Positions 16,473 to 26,824 of a stretch of 64,000 nt of DNA are shown one piece after another. Within the stretch, counting starts at the first letter, position 1. Every line of letters starts with the position of its first letter. The notes under the pieces are model-generated. The model was not told where the DNA came from. It searched no databases and saw only the letters and a program-made list of their open reading frames with translations. Source of the stretch: a bacterium (GTDB lineage: Bacteria; Zhuqueibacterota; Zhuqueibacteria; Residuimicrobiales; Residuimicrobiaceae); NCBI GenBank assembly GCA_029565685.1, contig JAKQNR010000021.1:310001-374000 (forward strand), given 5' to 3'. A program made the translations under genes and the position numbers.

Positions 16473-19337
16473 GTGATCACGCGAATCGAATTGGGCCTGT
16501 CGGCCGACTTTCAGGATTCTGAAGCCAAAGGCATTCTTTCCGGCGCCAGGGATCTGGGCGTTACCGGAGTAAACCGGGTCAAGGTCTATCAGGTGTATTA
16601 TCTTTCCGGCGATCTGCAGAAGGAGGAGAAAACCAGGATCGCCAAATCGTTGCTGGCCGATCTGGTGACGCAGCAGTACGGTATCGATCAGCCGCTTCCA
16701 TGCAAGGAAGAGCCGCCTTGTTGGTCCGTTGAGGTTACTTTTAACCGTGGAGTGACGGATCTGGTGGCTGAGACCGCTTTAAAGGGCATTCGTGATCTGG
16801 GCATCACCTCGGTGCAGGAGGCTAAAACCGCCAAACGGTTCGAGTTTTTCGGCGTCCTTTCCGCGGGCGACAAAGAGCTGATCGCGCAAAAGCTGCTGAT
16901 CAACAAAGTGGTGCAGCACGTCATGCAGCCGGGTGAGAAGCTCTTTTTCACCATGGAGGACCCGGTTTTCCAATTGATCGTCATTCCTCTGCGCGACGCG
17001 GACGAGGAGCAGCTGATGCGGCTCAGCCGTGAGCGCGACCTGTTTCTCAATTCAGCGGAGATGCACGCCATTCAGGATCATTTTCGCTCTTTGCAGCGGG
17101 ATCCAACCGACATTGAGCTGGAGATGATCGCCCAAACCTGGTCTGAGCACTGCAGCCACAAGACTCTCACCGGATTGGTAGAGTTTGAGGGCCGGGTGAT
17201 CCGCAATCCGCTCAAACAGACCATTTTCCGGGTCACCCGTGAGTTGGATCTGCCCTGGTGCGTGTCGGTTTTCAAAGACAACGCCGGCGTGATCCGCTTT
17301 GACGATGACTATAATGTCTGTTTCAAGGTCGAGACCCATAATCATCCCTCTGCCATGGAGCCTTATGGCGGCGCCAACACCGGCATCGGCGGCGTGATCC
17401 GCGATCCGTTGGGCACCGGCCTGGGCGCCAAGCCGATCATCAACACCGACATTTTTTGCTTCGGCCCGGTGGATTTGGCCATGAAAGATCTGCCCAAGGG
17501 CGTGCTGCATCCCAAGCGGGTGATGCAGGGCGTGGTCGCCGGCGTACGCGACTACGGCAACCGCATGGGCATTCCCACCTCCAACGGCGCTATTTTTTTT
17601 GACGATCGTTATCTCGGCAATCCGCTCGTCTATTGCGGCAACGTGGGTTTGCTGCCCAGGAACCTGTGTGAGAAGACCGTAGCGCCGGGAGACGCCATCA
17701 TCGTCGTCGGCGGCCGCACCGGGCGCGATGGCATTCACGGCGCCACCGCTTCCTCGGGCGAGCTGCACACTGAGAGCGAGGGCACCTGGAGCGGCGCGGT
17801 GCAGATCGGCAATCCGATCGTGGAGAAAAAGCTGGTGGACACCCTGATGCAGGCGCGCGACCGGGGATATTATCGCGCCATCACCGATTGCGGCGCCGGC
17901 GGCCTTTCCTCCGCCATCGGCGAATTGGCCAAGACCACGGGCGCTGAGGTGTTTCTGGAAAAAGTGCCGCTCAAGTATCACGGCCTCTCGTACATGGAGA
18001 TCTGGATCTCTGAAGCTCAGGAACGCATGGTGATCTTTGTGCCGCCCGAGCATGTCGATGATGCGCTCGCCCTGTTCGCCGGCGAGGATGTGGAGGCCAC
18101 GGTCATCGGCCGCACCACGGACGATCACAAAATCCGTTTATTCTATCACTCGGCTTTGGTGGGAGAGCTGGACATGGCGTTTCTCCACGACGGCATGCCT
18201 GAGGTGGTGCGCCAGGCGGTTTACGAAAAGCCGGTGTTGGTGGAAACAGAGCCGGAACTTTTGTCCGATCTAACGCCTGTGTTGCATAAAATTCTGGCTG
18301 CGCCCAACGTCTGCAGCAAGGAATGGGTGATTCGTCAATACGATCATGAGGTGCAGGGCGGCAGTGTCGTCAAACCGCTGGTGGGCGTGGATCAGCAGGG
18401 ACCGTCCGACGCCTCGGTGACGCGGCCGAGAATGGACTCTTACAAGGCGGTCATCCTCGCCAACGGCCTGAATCCCAAGTACGGTCTGATCGATCCGTAC
18501 TGGATGGCCGCTTCCTCCATCGACGAAGCGGTGCGCAACGTTATCGCAGTGGGCGGCTCTCTGGAGCGCACCGCGCTGCTGGACAATTTCTGCTGGGGCA
18601 GCACAGACAAACCCGACCGTCTGGGCGGTCTGATGCGCGCCATGCAAGCCTGCTATGATGTGGCGTCTGTTTTCCGCACGCCGTTCATCTCCGGCAAGGA
18701 CAGTCTTAACAATGAATATAAAACCGAATCCGGCGACAGCATCGCCATTCCGCCCACTCTGTTGATCTCGGCGATCGCCGTCATGGAGGACTGCCGCCAG
18801 GCGGTCACCATGGATTTGAAAAAGGCGGGCAACCTGCTCTATGTGGTCGGCCTGACCAGGGCCGAATGCGGGGGATCGCATTATTATGAGGTGATGAACG
18901 CCAGCAGCAGCAAGGCGCCCCAGGTCGACGCGGAATCGGCGCGCCGCCTTTACCTGGCTCTGCACGCCGCCATGACCGCCGGGCTGGTGGCTTCCTGCCA
19001 CGATTGTTCAGAAGGCGGGTTGGCGGTGGCGCTGGCGGAGATGGCGTTCAGCGGCGGGCTGGGTCTGTCCGTCTCGCTGGCCTCAGTGCCGCGCACGGCG
19101 GATGTGGTTCGCGACGATGTGCTCTTGTTCTCTGAATCCAATAGCCGGCTGGTAGTCGAGGTGCAGCCTGATAAAGAGGCGGCGTTTTGCGCCGCGCTGC
19201 AGGCGATCCCCTTTGGCTTGCTGGGGCAGGTGACCGCCGCGCCCCAGCTTGTCATCGACGGCATACAGGGAGAGCGTTTGATCGAGGAAAACCTGGCGAA
19301 TTTAAAAAGCTCCTGGCAAAACACCTTGCGTTGGTAA
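16473..19337 (+). CDS. purL: FGAM synthase PurL with two fused PurS-like N-terminal domains
   Basis: A 954-residue phosphoribosylformylglycinamidine synthase (purine biosynthesis, FGAR to FGAM). Residues about 1-75 and 87-155 are two PurS-like repeats (SGARDLGVTGVNRVKVYQ and KGIRDLGITSVQEAKTAK). The PurL body starts near 195 with the TWSEHCSHKTL motif, then KVETHNHPSAMEPYGGANTG and the usual ATP-grasp-unrelated AIRS-type halves. There is no glutaminase domain; PurQ is encoded next. GTG at 16473 is the start, because the overlapping ATG is followed by a stop and AAGGAG lies at 16462-16467. The layout is intermediate between small bacterial PurL and the single-chain large form. Confidence 0.93.
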   Translation: MITRIELGLSADFQDSEAKGILSGARDLGVTGVNRVKVYQVYYLSGDLQKEEKTRIAKSLLADLVTQQYGIDQPLPCKEEPPCWSVEVTFNRGVTDLVAETALKGIRDLGITSVQEAKTAKRFEFFGVLSAGDKELIAQKLLINKVVQHVMQPGEKLFFTMEDPVFQLIVIPLRDADEEQLMRLSRERDLFLNSAEMHAIQDHFRSLQRDPTDIELEMIAQTWSEHCSHKTLTGLVEFEGRVIRNPLKQTIFRVTRELDLPWCVSVFKDNAGVIRFDDDYNVCFKVETHNHPSAMEPYGGANTGIGGVIRDPLGTGLGAKPIINTDIFCFGPVDLAMKDLPKGVLHPKRVMQGVVAGVRDYGNRMGIPTSNGAIFFDDRYLGNPLVYCGNVGLLPRNLCEKTVAPGDAIIVVGGRTGRDGIHGATASSGELHTESEGTWSGAVQIGNPIVEKKLVDTLMQARDRGYYRAITDCGAGGLSSAIGELAKTTGAEVFLEKVPLKYHGLSYMEIWISEAQERMVIFVPPEHVDDALALFAGEDVEATVIGRTTDDHKIRLFYHSALVGELDMAFLHDGMPEVVRQAVYEKPVLVETEPELLSDLTPVLHKILAAPNVCSKEWVIRQYDHEVQGGSVVKPLVGVDQQGPSDASVTRPRMDSYKAVILANGLNPKYGLIDPYWMAASSIDEAVRNVIAVGGSLERTALLDNFCWGSTDKPDRLGGLMRAMQACYDVASVFRTPFISGKDSLNNEYKTESGDSIAIPPTLLISAIAVMEDCRQAVTMDLKKAGNLLYVVGLTRAECGGSHYYEVMNASSSKAPQVDAESARRLYLALHAAMTAGLVASCHDCSEGGLAVALAEMAFSGGLGLSVSLASVPRTADVVRDDVLLFSESNSRLVVEVQPDKEAAFCAALQAIPFGLLGQVTAAPQLVIDGIQGERLIEENLANLKSSWQNTLRW

Positions 19338-19387
19338 CCGGCCATGACATCGAGGTCTGATCAGGAAAGAAAAGGAACGTCTGTTTG

Positions 19388-20161
19388 ATGAAGCCCAGAG
19401 TGCTAGTCCTGCGCGCCGCCGGATCCAATTGCGATCTGGAAACCGCATTTGCCTTTGACCAGGCGGGCGGCGCCGCCGTCCTGCTGCACATCAACCGAGT
19501 GCTGGAAAATCCGGCGCTGTTGACAGAGTATCAGATTCTGGCCATTCCCGGCGGCTTCACCTACGGCGACGACATATCCGCCGGCAAGGTGATGGCCAAT
19601 CAATTGCGCTTTCACCTGGCAGATCATTTGCGCGCCTTTCATCAACAGGGCAAGTTGATCATTGGAATTTGTAACGGTTTTCAAGTGTTGGTAAAAGCAG
19701 GCCTGCTGCCGGTGGTGGATTTTGCCGCGGAGCAATCCGTCACTCTGACCAACAACGATTCCGGCAAATACGATGACCGCTGGGTCTATCTGCGGATCAA
19801 TGAAAGCCCGTGTGTGTTTACCCGCGCCATGAAGGAAAGGGTGTATTTTCCTGTGGCCCACGCCGAAGGCAAATTCGTAGTGCGCGACGAATCGGTGCTG
19901 CAGGAGCTGTGGCGCAATCGTCAGGTGGTCTTTCAATATGTCAACCCGGACGGAGGCGTTGCCGCCTATCCCTGGAATCCCAACGGCTCCATGGCGGATA
20001 TCGCCGGCATCTGTGATCCCACCGGCCGCGTACTTGGGTTGATGCCGCATCCGGAACGCAATATAGATCCGACCCACCATCCGGCCTGGACCCGCATCGG
20101 CCTGAACCGGGAGGCCGACGGAGCCGCTTTGTTCAGCAACGCGATCGCCTATTTTACTTGA
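19388..20161 (+). CDS. purQ: FGAM synthase glutaminase subunit PurQ
   Basis: A 257-residue class I glutamine amidotransferase that supplies ammonia to PurL. The nucleophile is C95 in GICNGFQVL, and the partner histidine and glutamate lie in GLMPHPERN near the C terminus; HAEGKFV is the usual PurQ landmark. The ATG at 19388 is used, 50 bases after the purL stop. PurL and PurQ form an operon, and PurS function is covered by the fused domains in PurL. Confidence 0.95.
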   Translation: MKPRVLVLRAAGSNCDLETAFAFDQAGGAAVLLHINRVLENPALLTEYQILAIPGGFTYGDDISAGKVMANQLRFHLADHLRAFHQQGKLIIGICNGFQVLVKAGLLPVVDFAAEQSVTLTNNDSGKYDDRWVYLRINESPCVFTRAMKERVYFPVAHAEGKFVVRDESVLQELWRNRQVVFQYVNPDGGVAAYPWNPNGSMADIAGICDPTGRVLGLMPHPERNIDPTHHPAWTRIGLNREADGAALFSNAIAYFT

Positions 20162-20233
20162 TTCGGATCGTATAGATAAGCGGCGCTTCCCCTGCCAGGG
20201 AGGCGTGTGCGAGCATTGTCTGAAGAGGATTAT

Positions 20234-20980
20234 ATGAGCGATGACATCGGGCGGTTGTTGAAGCGCTGGAAATACCATCCCAATGACGTCAACGTGCGCA
20301 TCATAGACGGTCAGGACGGCGGCAAAAAACTGCAGATGCGCATTGACCTGGGCCTGCTGCAGATGGAGCTGGACGGCCGGCCTGACGGCAAACGCCCGCA
20401 CCACTTTGATTCCTACCTCAGTTACTTTGAAGACCGCGCTAAAACCGCACTCGAGAGCGGCGGCGCTACGTTCTCGCTCTCAACCGTCGACTGCTTGCGG
20501 CTGCAGCAGGAGGCCATTCAATTCTATCACCGTTATATCGCCCTGCTGCGTTTAGGAGACTACCGACGCGTGGTCAGGGACACCCGCCGGAATCTCCGGG
20601 TTTTCGATCTGGTCCATAAATACGCAAAAAATCAGGAGATCATCTGGGCGTTCGAACAGTATCGGCCTTATGTGCTGATGATGTATGTGCGCGCCGCCGC
20701 CTCTTTGGCCATGGCTTCCGGCGGAATGGATGAGGCGATTCGCTTGATCGAAAAGGGGATCCGGGCTATCGAACGCCATTACCAAAAGTATAGTAAGCAT
20801 CTGGGCAACGAGATGGTGGAGGTAACCCTGTTGCGCGAATGGCTGGATGAGCTGCGGGAGCAAAAGCCGCTCAGCGAGCGGGAAAGACTGCAGCGGCTGA
20901 TGGACCGGGCGGTGCAGGAAGAGGCCTACGAAGTGGCGGCCGGGTTGCGAGACCGGCTGCGTCAGCTGGATCAAAAGTAA
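20234..20980 (+). CDS. UVR-motif (UvrB/UvrC interaction) protein of unknown function
   Basis: A 248-residue soluble protein. The C-terminal about 40 residues (ERLQRLMDRAVQEEAYEVAAGLRDRLRQL) match the UVR motif, a short helical hairpin used for contacts in UvrB, UvrC and ClpC-associated McsA. The first about 60 residues are beta-rich (VNVRIIDGQDGGKKLQMRIDLGLLQMELDG) and the middle is helical, possibly TPR-like. ATG 20234 follows GAGG at a good distance. It follows purQ; any link to purine synthesis is unproven. Confidence 0.75.
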   Translation: MSDDIGRLLKRWKYHPNDVNVRIIDGQDGGKKLQMRIDLGLLQMELDGRPDGKRPHHFDSYLSYFEDRAKTALESGGATFSLSTVDCLRLQQEAIQFYHRYIALLRLGDYRRVVRDTRRNLRVFDLVHKYAKNQEIIWAFEQYRPYVLMMYVRAAASLAMASGGMDEAIRLIEKGIRAIERHYQKYSKHLGNEMVEVTLLREWLDELREQKPLSERERLQRLMDRAVQEEAYEVAAGLRDRLRQLDQK

Positions 20981-21055
20981 ACCCCCTCACCGGCCGAAGT
21001 ACGGTTTTTCATCGGCCTGGTGATTCCGAATACCTGTACAACTCTGAGAATGATT

Positions 21056-22087
21056 ATGCTGAAAGACAAACGAATCGCTATTTTGATCGGTCCGCAATTT
21101 CATGACGAAGAGGCCACGCTGCCGAAAGAGTATCTGCAAAAGCTCGGCGCTCAGGTGGATTGGGTGGGATTGGATCGTTCGACCCTCATCGGCAAATACA
21201 ACCGCGTTAGTTTGACGCCGGACAAGACCATCGACGAAATTCGCGCAGCGGATTATGACGGTCTGATCATTCCCGGCGGCGGAGCGCCGGAGCGCATCCG
21301 CGTCAATGATGCGGCGCTGGCTCTGGTGAAAGCCTTTTGGCAGACCGGTCGTCCCGTCGGCGCCATCTGCCACGGCGCTCAGGTGTTGATCTCCGCCGGG
21401 CTGCTCGAGGGCGTGACCACCACCTGTTTTGTCGGCATACGCGACGACGTCAAACTGGCCGGCGCCCACTATGTGGATCAAGAGGTGTGCGTGGACGGAC
21501 CGTATATATCTTCACGCAAACCAGAGGACCTGCCCGCTTTCAATAAAGCCTTCAGCGAAGCTGTGGCCGGCATCCATCTGCACACCGAGGTCGCTGACCT
21601 CGATCCTCTGGCCTCCCTGCAGCTGGCGATCAGCCGGGAAAAAGGCGCCATGGAGTTTTACCGCAGCGCTGCGGCGGTGATGAAGCAGGAAAAAATTCGC
21701 AACAAATTCACCTACTTTGGCGCCATCGAGCAGGGACATTTCGATCAGCTCTCCGAACTGTATGTCAAACTCTCCGGCGGCCAGGCGCCTGCGCCGAAAG
21801 TTACAGCCCAAGAGATCGGCAGCCATCAGGTTTCCGCGGATCTTTCGAGCGAGGAGGCGATTCGCCTGGCCATGCAGGCGGAGGAAAAGGCGTATCAGTT
21901 TTATCGCCAGGCGGCGCTCAAAGCCCGCCATTCGAAGGCTAAAGAGATGTTCGAATATTTGGCGGCTGAGGAGATCGAACACAAACGGCTGTTATCTGTG
22001 GACCGGAGCACTGCGGCCGGAGGACAGGGCCATTTTCAGTGGGCGACTCATTGGGATGTTCCTCCGGGGATGGAAGATCTGTGGTGA
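21056..22087 (+). CDS. DJ-1/PfpI-family protein fused to a ferritin-like domain
   Basis: A 343-residue fusion. Residues about 1-175 are a DJ-1/PfpI class I glutaminase-like domain, with the elbow cysteine C105 in AICHGAQVL and the GLIIPGG loop before it. Residues about 185-325 look like a rubrerythrin-type four-helix bundle: EKGAMEFYRSA, AIEQGHFDQL, EEKAYQFYRQAA and AAEEIEHKRLL supply carboxylates and histidines for a diiron site. A job in peroxide or reactive-carbonyl defence is plausible, from known activities of each half. ATG at 21056 is preferred for spacing; 21050 is possible. The two-domain arrangement is unusual to me. Confidence 0.85.
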   Translation: MLKDKRIAILIGPQFHDEEATLPKEYLQKLGAQVDWVGLDRSTLIGKYNRVSLTPDKTIDEIRAADYDGLIIPGGGAPERIRVNDAALALVKAFWQTGRPVGAICHGAQVLISAGLLEGVTTTCFVGIRDDVKLAGAHYVDQEVCVDGPYISSRKPEDLPAFNKAFSEAVAGIHLHTEVADLDPLASLQLAISREKGAMEFYRSAAAVMKQEKIRNKFTYFGAIEQGHFDQLSELYVKLSGGQAPAPKVTAQEIGSHQVSADLSSEEAIRLAMQAEEKAYQFYRQAALKARHSKAKEMFEYLAAEEIEHKRLLSVDRSTAAGGQGHFQWATHWDVPPGMEDLW

Positions 22088-22100
22088 AAGGAAGTGCAAG

Positions 22101-23417
22101 ATGAAAAAGGCGCTGATTCTGCTGAGTCTGCTGGGTCTGGCGGGCTATGGAGCGGCTCAATTCCCGGATGCCGGGTTCGGTTACTGGACCGGCAACGAGA
22201 ACCGGCTGTTCGGCGGGATCGGCATCACCACCATAGACGACCAATCCTACTTTTCTTTTTGTTTGCGTCCGGAACTGTCCATCGGGCCATTGGGATTCGG
22301 ATTGAACATCAACCTGCTGTATGATACGGAGAACGGTTCGCTGCGCGCCAAGGACTGGGATTCGGGGTACGACTATTTTCGCCTGCTGCGCTATTTCCGC
22401 TATGGACGCAAAACAGACCGCTTTTATACGCGGATCGGCACGCTGGACGCTGCGCGCATCGGCCACGGCTTTATCGTCAATTATTTCACCAACGAGATTG
22501 ATTACGATGAACGTAAAATCGGCATGGAGTTCGATCTGGATCTCGGCCACTTTGGTTTCGAAAGCATGGCCAGCAACATGGGGCGCTCGGAATTATTCGG
22601 CCTTCGCGGCTATTACCGGCCGCTGTACATTCTCGATGTTCCGATCTTGAAAAATTTTGCCGTCGGCGCCAGCTTTGCCCGGGATTTGGATCCGGACGCC
22701 TGGGCGGCCAGCAACGACGGCGTTTCCGTGTACGGCGTGGATGTGGAATTGCCGTTGATCAAATCTCGAGTGTTCAACACCCTTTTGTACGCGGACTATG
22801 CCGTGATTCACGGCTACAGCTCGCGCGAGAATCTCAGCCGTGATTTCGGCGCAGGCGCCGCCGTGGGTGTGTCCGTAGGCTTTGCCAATCTTATGGGGCT
22901 GGTGGAGGTGCAGGCTCGTTTGGAACGCCGGTGGCTGGGCGAAGAGTTTATCCCATCGTTCTTTGACCCCTTTTATGAAATCCAGAAATTGCAGATTTCT
23001 CACGGCAAAAAAATATACAAGACGGACCTGCTGATCGGTCTGCAGGAAACCCGGGGGACGTTCGGCGAGCTCTACGGCAATGTGCTGGGCAACCGGGTGC
23101 GGTTGTTGGGCACCGTATCCAAGCTGGATGCCGAGAAGAGCGGCCAGCTGCATCTGGCCGCTGACGCCACCGAAGCCTTGCCGACCATCGCCGCGCGCGC
23201 CAGCTACGACAAGCTCGGCATCGTCCAGGCAGAGGATGTGTTTACTTTGGACGATCGCAGCGTGGCGCGGCTGGGCCTGGGCTACAAGATCAAACCCTAC
23301 CTCATCCTCTATGTGGATTACATCTGGTCGTTCGTCGAAACTTCACCGGGCAGCAAGAACTATAAATCCCAGGAGCGCATGGAGCCCAGGCTCGCGTTTG
23401 TCTACCGCTTCAAGTAG
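22101..23417 (+). CDS. Outer-membrane beta-barrel protein of unknown function
   Basis: A 438-residue exported protein. MKKALILLSLLGLAGYGAAQ is a signal peptide. The remainder is rich in alternating strands with aromatic residues (YDYFRLLRYFRYG, RFYTRIGTL, YLILYVDYIWSFV) and ends FVYRFK, as expected for an outer-membrane barrel with a terminal aromatic recognition signal. I cannot name a family. AAGGAAG precedes the ATG at 22101, 13 bases after the DJ-1/ferritin fusion, so they are probably cotranscribed. Confidence 0.75.
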   Translation: MKKALILLSLLGLAGYGAAQFPDAGFGYWTGNENRLFGGIGITTIDDQSYFSFCLRPELSIGPLGFGLNINLLYDTENGSLRAKDWDSGYDYFRLLRYFRYGRKTDRFYTRIGTLDAARIGHGFIVNYFTNEIDYDERKIGMEFDLDLGHFGFESMASNMGRSELFGLRGYYRPLYILDVPILKNFAVGASFARDLDPDAWAASNDGVSVYGVDVELPLIKSRVFNTLLYADYAVIHGYSSRENLSRDFGAGAAVGVSVGFANLMGLVEVQARLERRWLGEEFIPSFFDPFYEIQKLQISHGKKIYKTDLLIGLQETRGTFGELYGNVLGNRVRLLGTVSKLDAEKSGQLHLAADATEALPTIAARASYDKLGIVQAEDVFTLDDRSVARLGLGYKIKPYLILYVDYIWSFVETSPGSKNYKSQERMEPRLAFVYRFK

Positions 23418-23490
23418 ACCTGGCGCCTGACCCCATTGTGTAATTTTGCTGAAACCCGAGCCCCGGCCAAGGGGAGGAGTCCGTTGTAGG

Positions 23491-24204
23491 ATGCGTTCAG
23501 CGGCTGAAAAACGAACGTGGGTCTCTGTTCTGTCTTCTTTGACAGAGCCGCTTCTGGATTTCATCTATCCGCCCTGGTGCGTGCTTTGCAACAACGATTT
23601 GGAAGCAGAGGTTCTTGTTTGTCGCACCTGCCTGGAGACCCTGCCCCGCTTGGAGCAGCCGGTGCTGGCGGCTGAAAAGCTGACGCATCAGCTCAGCGGC
23701 CCGGCCTGGTTCGATGCTTCCATCGCATTGTTTCCCTTTCATGAGTCGATTCAAAAGCTGATCCATCTGATGAAGTACAAGGGCTATGAGAGTTTGGCCC
23801 AACCCCTGGGCCGCGAGCTCGGGCTGGCTCTGCGCGATGCTGCGCTGGTGGAGGCAGCGGTTCTGGCGCCTGTGCCGCTGCACCGGCGGCGCCTGCGGGA
23901 GCGCGGATATAACCAGTCTGAGCGGCTGGCGCAGCACGCAGCCGCAGCCGCCGGGCTGCCCATGGAGGCAGCGCTGCTGCAGCGCGTCCGTTACACGCGG
24001 CCGCAGGCCAAACTAGCCAAGGCGGAGCGCTCACGCAATCTCGCCGGCGCTTTTGTCGTTCCCAGGCCCGAGGCAACGGCCGGCGGCGTGGTGGTTCTGG
24101 TGGATGACCTGTTCACCACCGGCCATACCCTGAACGAATGCGCCAAAACCCTGAAAGCCCAGGGGTGCCGCCAGGTCTACTGCCTGACGCTGGTTCGCGT
24201 GTAA
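23491..24204 (+). CDS. comF: ComF-family phosphoribosyltransferase-like protein
   Basis: A 237-residue ComF protein. An N-terminal zinc-finger-like part has CVLC and CRTC pairs (within FIYPPWCVLCNNDL and VLVCRTCLETL). The C-terminal PRTase fold carries LAPVPLHRRRLRERGYNQSE and the PRPP loop VVLVDDLFTTGHTLNEC. ComF acts in DNA uptake in naturally competent bacteria; its role elsewhere is uncertain. The ATG at 23491 is preceded by GGGGAGGAG at a slightly long distance. It is the last gene before the gapA promoter. Confidence 0.9.
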   Translation: MRSAAEKRTWVSVLSSLTEPLLDFIYPPWCVLCNNDLEAEVLVCRTCLETLPRLEQPVLAAEKLTHQLSGPAWFDASIALFPFHESIQKLIHLMKYKGYESLAQPLGRELGLALRDAALVEAAVLAPVPLHRRRLRERGYNQSERLAQHAAAAAGLPMEAALLQRVRYTRPQAKLAKAERSRNLAGAFVVPRPEATAGGVVVLVDDLFTTGHTLNECAKTLKAQGCRQVYCLTLVRV

Positions 24205-24229
24205 ATGATTTCTCAGGCAAGAATTATAC

Positions 24230-24258
24230 TTGACATTACGGGTAATTTTTTTTACTTT
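24230..24258 (+). promoter_or_regulatory. Sigma-70-like promoter for gapA
   Basis: TTGACA (24230-24235), a 17-base spacer and TACTTT (24253-24258), located about 100 bases upstream of the GAPDH start in the 152-base gap after comF. Confidence 0.65.
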
Positions 24259-24314
24259 AATAGCTCAAACTATGATACCGGTTTTCGGCCATGGTTTTGA
24301 ACTTGTTTCGTTAA

Positions 24315-25364
<1,050 letters not shown>

Positions 25365-25422
25365 CTCGTTGAACAGAGCAGGCGACGCACAGCGCGCCGC
25401 CTGCTTTTCAGTCAGGATGCTT

Positions 25423-26172
25423 ATGCGAAAACGGATCGTAGCGGGAAATTGGAAAATGTACAAGACCGTTCCGGAGGCGACGGAACTGGCGGCGGCCATT
25501 GCCGCTGCCGCGCCGAAGGACGGAGCCGGCGAGATTGTCGTCTGTCCGCCTTTTACGAACTTGACCGCAGTGGCCGAGGCCATCAAGGGATCGGTGGTGC
25601 GCCTGGGAGCGCAAAACATGCACTGGGAGGAAAAAGGCGCATTCACCGGTGAGATCGCCGCTGATATGCTGAAATCCGCCGGATGCCAATACGTGATCCT
25701 CGGCCATTCCGAGCGACGGCAGTATTTCGGCGAGACCGACGCTATGGTGAACAAAAAGATCAAACGCGCGCTGACAGCGGGATTGAATCCCATTGTCTGC
25801 GTCGGCGAGACGCTGGATCAGCGCAAAGCCGGCATCACCGAGTCCGTGGTCGGCGACCAGGTGCGCGGCTGCTTTGCGGATATCGGCGCCGAGCAGGCGA
25901 AAACTCTGGTGATCGCTTACGAACCGGTATGGGCGATCGGCACCGGAGTGACCGCCACCAGCGAGCAGGCTCAGGAGGTGCATCATTTCATTCGCGCTCT
26001 GCTGGCCGAGCTCTACAGCGAATCCGTGGCGCAAACCGTGCGCATTCAGTACGGCGGCAGCATGAAGCCGGATAACGCTGCGCAGCTGCTGGCGCAGCCC
26101 GATATCGACGGCGGCCTGATCGGCGGCGCCAGTCTGGACGCCAAATCCTTTTTGCAGATTGTAACCGCATAA
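25423..26172 (+). CDS. tpiA: Triosephosphate isomerase
   Basis: A 249-residue TIM-barrel enzyme interconverting glyceraldehyde-3-phosphate and dihydroxyacetone phosphate. Diagnostic residues are K in the GNWKMYK opening, H95 in ILGHSERR and E167 in AYEPVWAIGTG, with the phosphate loop YGGSMKPDNA. The ATG at 25423 follows CAGGA; an upstream in-frame region is not needed. It lies 58 bases after gapA and is followed closely by secG. Confidence 0.97.
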   Translation: MRKRIVAGNWKMYKTVPEATELAAAIAAAAPKDGAGEIVVCPPFTNLTAVAEAIKGSVVRLGAQNMHWEEKGAFTGEIAADMLKSAGCQYVILGHSERRQYFGETDAMVNKKIKRALTAGLNPIVCVGETLDQRKAGITESVVGDQVRGCFADIGAEQAKTLVIAYEPVWAIGTGVTATSEQAQEVHHFIRALLAELYSESVAQTVRIQYGGSMKPDNAAQLLAQPDIDGGLIGGASLDAKSFLQIVTA

Positions 26173-26189
26173 CCTATTTGGGAGTGTGC

Positions 26190-26534
26190 ATGTACACGGT
26201 ACTGATCGTTTTGTTTTTCATCGTCTGTGTTCTATTGACGTTCGTCATTCTCATTCAATCCAGCAAGGGCGGCGGGCTGGCCGGCACCTTTGGCGGCATC
26301 GATTCCATGAACACCGTACTCGGCGGCCGCGGCAGCGCCACCTTTTTATCCAAGATGACCGCGGTCCTGACCGCCACGTTCATGGTCCTTGCCCTGTTGT
26401 TGGGCTTTTTGACCCGCGGCAGCGTCTCTCAGTCCAGCCTGGTGGAGCAAGAAAGAGAACGCAGATCCAGCTCTCCGGCGCGCACGTTGCCTCAGGTTCC
26501 GGCGCCGACCACGCCGGCGCCTGCTGGAAAGTAA
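26190..26534 (+). CDS. secG: Preprotein translocase subunit SecG
   Basis: A 114-residue protein with two membrane segments (about 1-22 and 55-75) separated by the conserved SecG loop IQSSKGGGLAGTFGG. It is an accessory subunit of the SecYEG channel. The C-terminal tail is rich in Ser, Pro and Ala and poorly conserved. TTGGGAG lies upstream of the ATG, 17 bases after tpiA. Confidence 0.92.
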   Translation: MYTVLIVLFFIVCVLLTFVILIQSSKGGGLAGTFGGIDSMNTVLGGRGSATFLSKMTAVLTATFMVLALLLGFLTRGSVSQSSLVEQERERRSSSPARTLPQVPAPTTPAPAGK

Positions 26535-26546
26535 AATTATTTTGAT

Positions 26547-26630
26547 GCCGAAGTGGTGGAATTTGGTAGACACGCTATCTTGAGGGGGTAGTGCCCACCG
26601 GGCGTCCGGGTTCAAATCCCGGCTTCGGCA
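26547..26630 (+). tRNA. tRNA-Leu (anticodon GAG)
   Basis: The acceptor stem GCCGAAG pairs with CTTCGGC, the D arm is GTGGAATTTGGTAGACAC, the anticodon loop TTGAGGG gives GAG, a long class II variable arm follows and the T arm is CCGGG-TTCAAAT-CCCGG. The closing CCA is not encoded. The overall form is very close to classical bacterial tRNA-Leu(GAG). It lies 12 bases after secG. Confidence 0.97.
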
Positions 26631-26642
26631 CCCGTTCTACAC

Positions 26643-26671
26643 AGCCCACCGATCATGGTGGGCTTTGTTTT
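26643..26671 (+). terminator. Intrinsic terminator after tRNA-Leu
   Basis: AGCCCACC pairs with GGTGGGCT around a six-base loop, followed by TTGTTTT. It ends the gapA-tpiA-secG-tRNA unit. Confidence 0.9.
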
Positions 26672-26824
26672 GTCACGCTGCCCAGCAGGGAGCACAGAGG
26701 TTCGTTCCCCTCCTTCAGACCGGAATCCGGCTGGCCTGAGCCTGATCCGACGCACATTCAACAAGGCCGCCCCCGCCGCAGCACTTTGACAACAGCCGAA
26801 TAATACCTGGAAGGGAACGCATAA

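Noticed and set aside
17052-18128. A 358-codon minus-strand frame inside purL
   Set aside because: Mirror of a highly conserved gene; its composition is typical of antisense frames and it has no recognisable domain.
21717-22100. Upstream extension of the outer-membrane protein gene
   Set aside because: The frame is open but overlaps the ferritin fusion; the signal peptide starts at 22101 with its own ribosome-binding site.
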